Assembly: GCA_002494625.1 (NCBI GenBank)
Contig: DACH01000009.1
Location: 1 to 14,131 of the forward strand
Direction: 5' to 3'
Length of the DNA stretch: 14,131 nucleotides
From: Archaeoglobus sp. UBA234
GTDB taxonomy: Archaea > Halobacteriota > Archaeoglobi > Archaeoglobales > Archaeoglobaceae
Part shown: positions 12,684 to 14,131 of the stretch, one piece after another
Layout: each line of letters opens with the position of its first letter
Position numbering within the stretch: the first letter of the stretch is position 1
Made by a program: the position numbers and the translations under genes
Notes under the pieces: model-generated
Databases searched by the model: none
What the model saw: the letters and a program-made list of their open reading frames with translations, nothing else
Told to the model about the DNA's origin: nothing

Positions 12684-14131
12684 AAGAATTGGAAACTCCT
12701 GAAAATGGAGATTGAAACAAGGCAGATATATCAAAACAATATTTTAAATATTTTGTCTAAGAATTGGAAACTCCTGAAAATGGAGATTGAAACTATCTAC
12801 CGTCATTCTTCCACCTCCCTGAAATAGAAGCAAAGAATTGGAAACTCCTGAAAATGGAGATTGAAACGTAGAATTGGGCATGGTGGAATATCCGCTGTTC
12901 TTCCGCCTAAGAATTGGAAACTCCTGAAAATGGAGATTGAAACGTGAATATGATATGAGAATCACATTGAATAAAGCTAAGCTAAGAATTGGAAACTCCT
13001 GAAAATGGAGATTGAAACTATCATTGATTCATAGTTTCTAATTGTCTGTTCGGCATCTAAGAATTGGAAACTCCTGAAAATGGAGATTGAAACCTAGCAT
13101 ATTCGCTGGCTGAGAAGACTTTGTACTCTGGCTAAGAATTGGAAACTCCTGAAAATGGAGATTGAAACATGAATGCCTAAGTTTGCCAGATTTATATGTA
13201 GATGGCTAAGAATTGGAAACTCCTGAAAATGGAGATTGAAACTTTTTAACCTGAAAATGCTGCGATTTAACGTAATCTTTCTAAGAATTGGAAACTCCTG
13301 AAAATGGAGATTGAAACGCCGTTAATTTTGCGTCATTTAAACAATATTTTATTATTCTAAGAATTGGAAACTCCTGAAAATGGAGATTGAAACCATCTGG
13401 ATATGCCTTCTTGGCTTCTCTAATCATTCTCCTAAGAATTGGAAACTCCTGAAAATGGAGATTGAAACATTATACAGCAAATGATTTTGTTTTAATTAAT
13501 TTTACACCTAAGAATTGGAAACTCCTGAAAATGGAGATTGAAACTAAGTTTCTCCGTATTCATTTTCTGCTTCAAAAAAGCTCTAAGAATTGGAAACTCC
13601 TGAAAATGGAGATTGAAACTACGGCAATTCTGTCCAGTTTTCGTACGGATGTACTACTAAGAATTGGAAACTCCTGAAAATGGAGATTGAAACGGGGTAT
13701 GTATGCAATCGAAAACTTAGAAGATAAGAATCTAAGAATTGGAAACTCCTGAAAATGGAGATTGAAACGAAGCATGCAGAAGAAGTTTGCTAATAGAACC
13801 GAACACTAAGAATTGGAAACTCCTGAAAATGGAGATTGAAACATTTCTTCCTTCCACTTCAAGAATTCTTCAAGCTTGCTAAGAATTGGAAACTCCTGAA
13901 AATGGAGATTGAAACATCTACATTTATGTTAACTTTGTTAGCACAACAATAAACTAAGAATTGGAAACTCCTGAAAATGGAGATTGAAACGTCTTTCGGG
14001 CTTGTGGAACTTGCAGGGCTCAGAAGTCTAAGAATTGGAAACTCCTGAAAATGGAGATTGAAACAATATCCAATCTCAACAATCATTCATCTACACCTTT
14101 AACTAAGAATTGGAAACTCCTGAAAATGGAG
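12682..14131 (+). CRISPR. CRISPR array, 20 repeats and 19 spacers, cut by the window end
   Basis: The repeat has 37 bases, beginning CTAAGAATTGG and ending GGAGATTGAAAC. Repeats start at 12682, 12757, 12831, 12907, 12982, 13057, 13132, 13206, 13281, 13357, 13432, 13508, 13583, 13657, 13732, 13806, 13879, 13954, 14028 and 14103 (last one partial, 29 bases). Spacers are 36-39 bases. All complete repeats are identical except the third, which has A for T at position 2. A hairpin CTCC-TGAAAAT-GGAG ends directly before the final eight bases ATTGAAAC, the usual crRNA 5' handle, so the array is read on the plus strand. No spacer appears twice, and I see no evident match to the rest of the window. Confidence 0.98.

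Noticed and set aside
12744..14086. Several open frames in the array with the repeated peptide FNLHFQEFPIL or ENGNSRNWKLLKM type
   Set aside because: They are translations of the CRISPR repeats and have no coding meaning.
1..14131. tRNA, rRNA or complete insertion sequences
   Set aside because: None was recognised on either strand.

Overview
The window is a nearly complete archaeal type I-A (Apern-type) CRISPR-Cas locus with its array. The gene set and order (csa3; csa5-cas7-cas5-cas8a2-cas3'-cas3''; cas2; cas4-cas1-csa1; array), the TATA boxes 25-30 bases from start codons and the GGAGG/GGTGA ribosome binding sites indicate an archaeon. The synteny resembles what I recall for Archaeoglobus fulgidus, so an Archaeoglobales relative is my best guess, but this comes from memory and was not searched.

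Layout. (1) 1-1353: the 3' tail of an unknown plus-strand gene, then a minus-strand unit made of a previously unlisted 56-codon gene stop/start-overlapped with cas6. (2) 1354-1986: csa3, a CARF-HTH regulator, divergent from the effector operon. Both sides of this divergent promoter look leaderless. (3) 2078-7933: the plus-strand effector and interference operon csa5 (cas11), cas7, cas5, cas8a2, cas3' helicase and cas3'' HD nuclease, with overlaps or short gaps. (4) 7934-9474: about 1.5 kb of decayed toxin-antitoxin material: a possible nucleotidyltransferase remnant, a vapBC pair broken by an internal inversion of about 400 bases, and a frameshifted PIN-domain pseudogene. (5) 9475-12177: the adaptation module, with cas2 on the plus strand converging on the minus-strand operon csa1-cas1-cas4. 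(6) 12178-12681: an AT-rich leader with a TATA box, a palindrome at the leader-repeat junction and two sequences that look like degenerate copies of the repeat. (7) 12682 to the end: 20 repeats (the last cut by the window end) of 37 bases and 19 spacers of 36-39 bases, read on the plus strand.

How it works together (known for the family): Csa1, Cas1, Cas2 and Cas4 capture new spacers; the array is transcribed from the leader and cut by Cas6 to give crRNAs with an 8-base ATTGAAAC 5' handle; Cas7, Cas5, Cas8a2 and Csa5 form Cascade around the crRNA; Cas3' and Cas3'' unwind and degrade the target; Csa3 probably tunes expression in response to cyclic oligoadenylate.

The most notable observation is the vapBC inversion. 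The missing tail of the antitoxin and the missing tail of the toxin can both be found at the opposite edge of the inverted segment, so the ancestral operon can be rebuilt almost completely.
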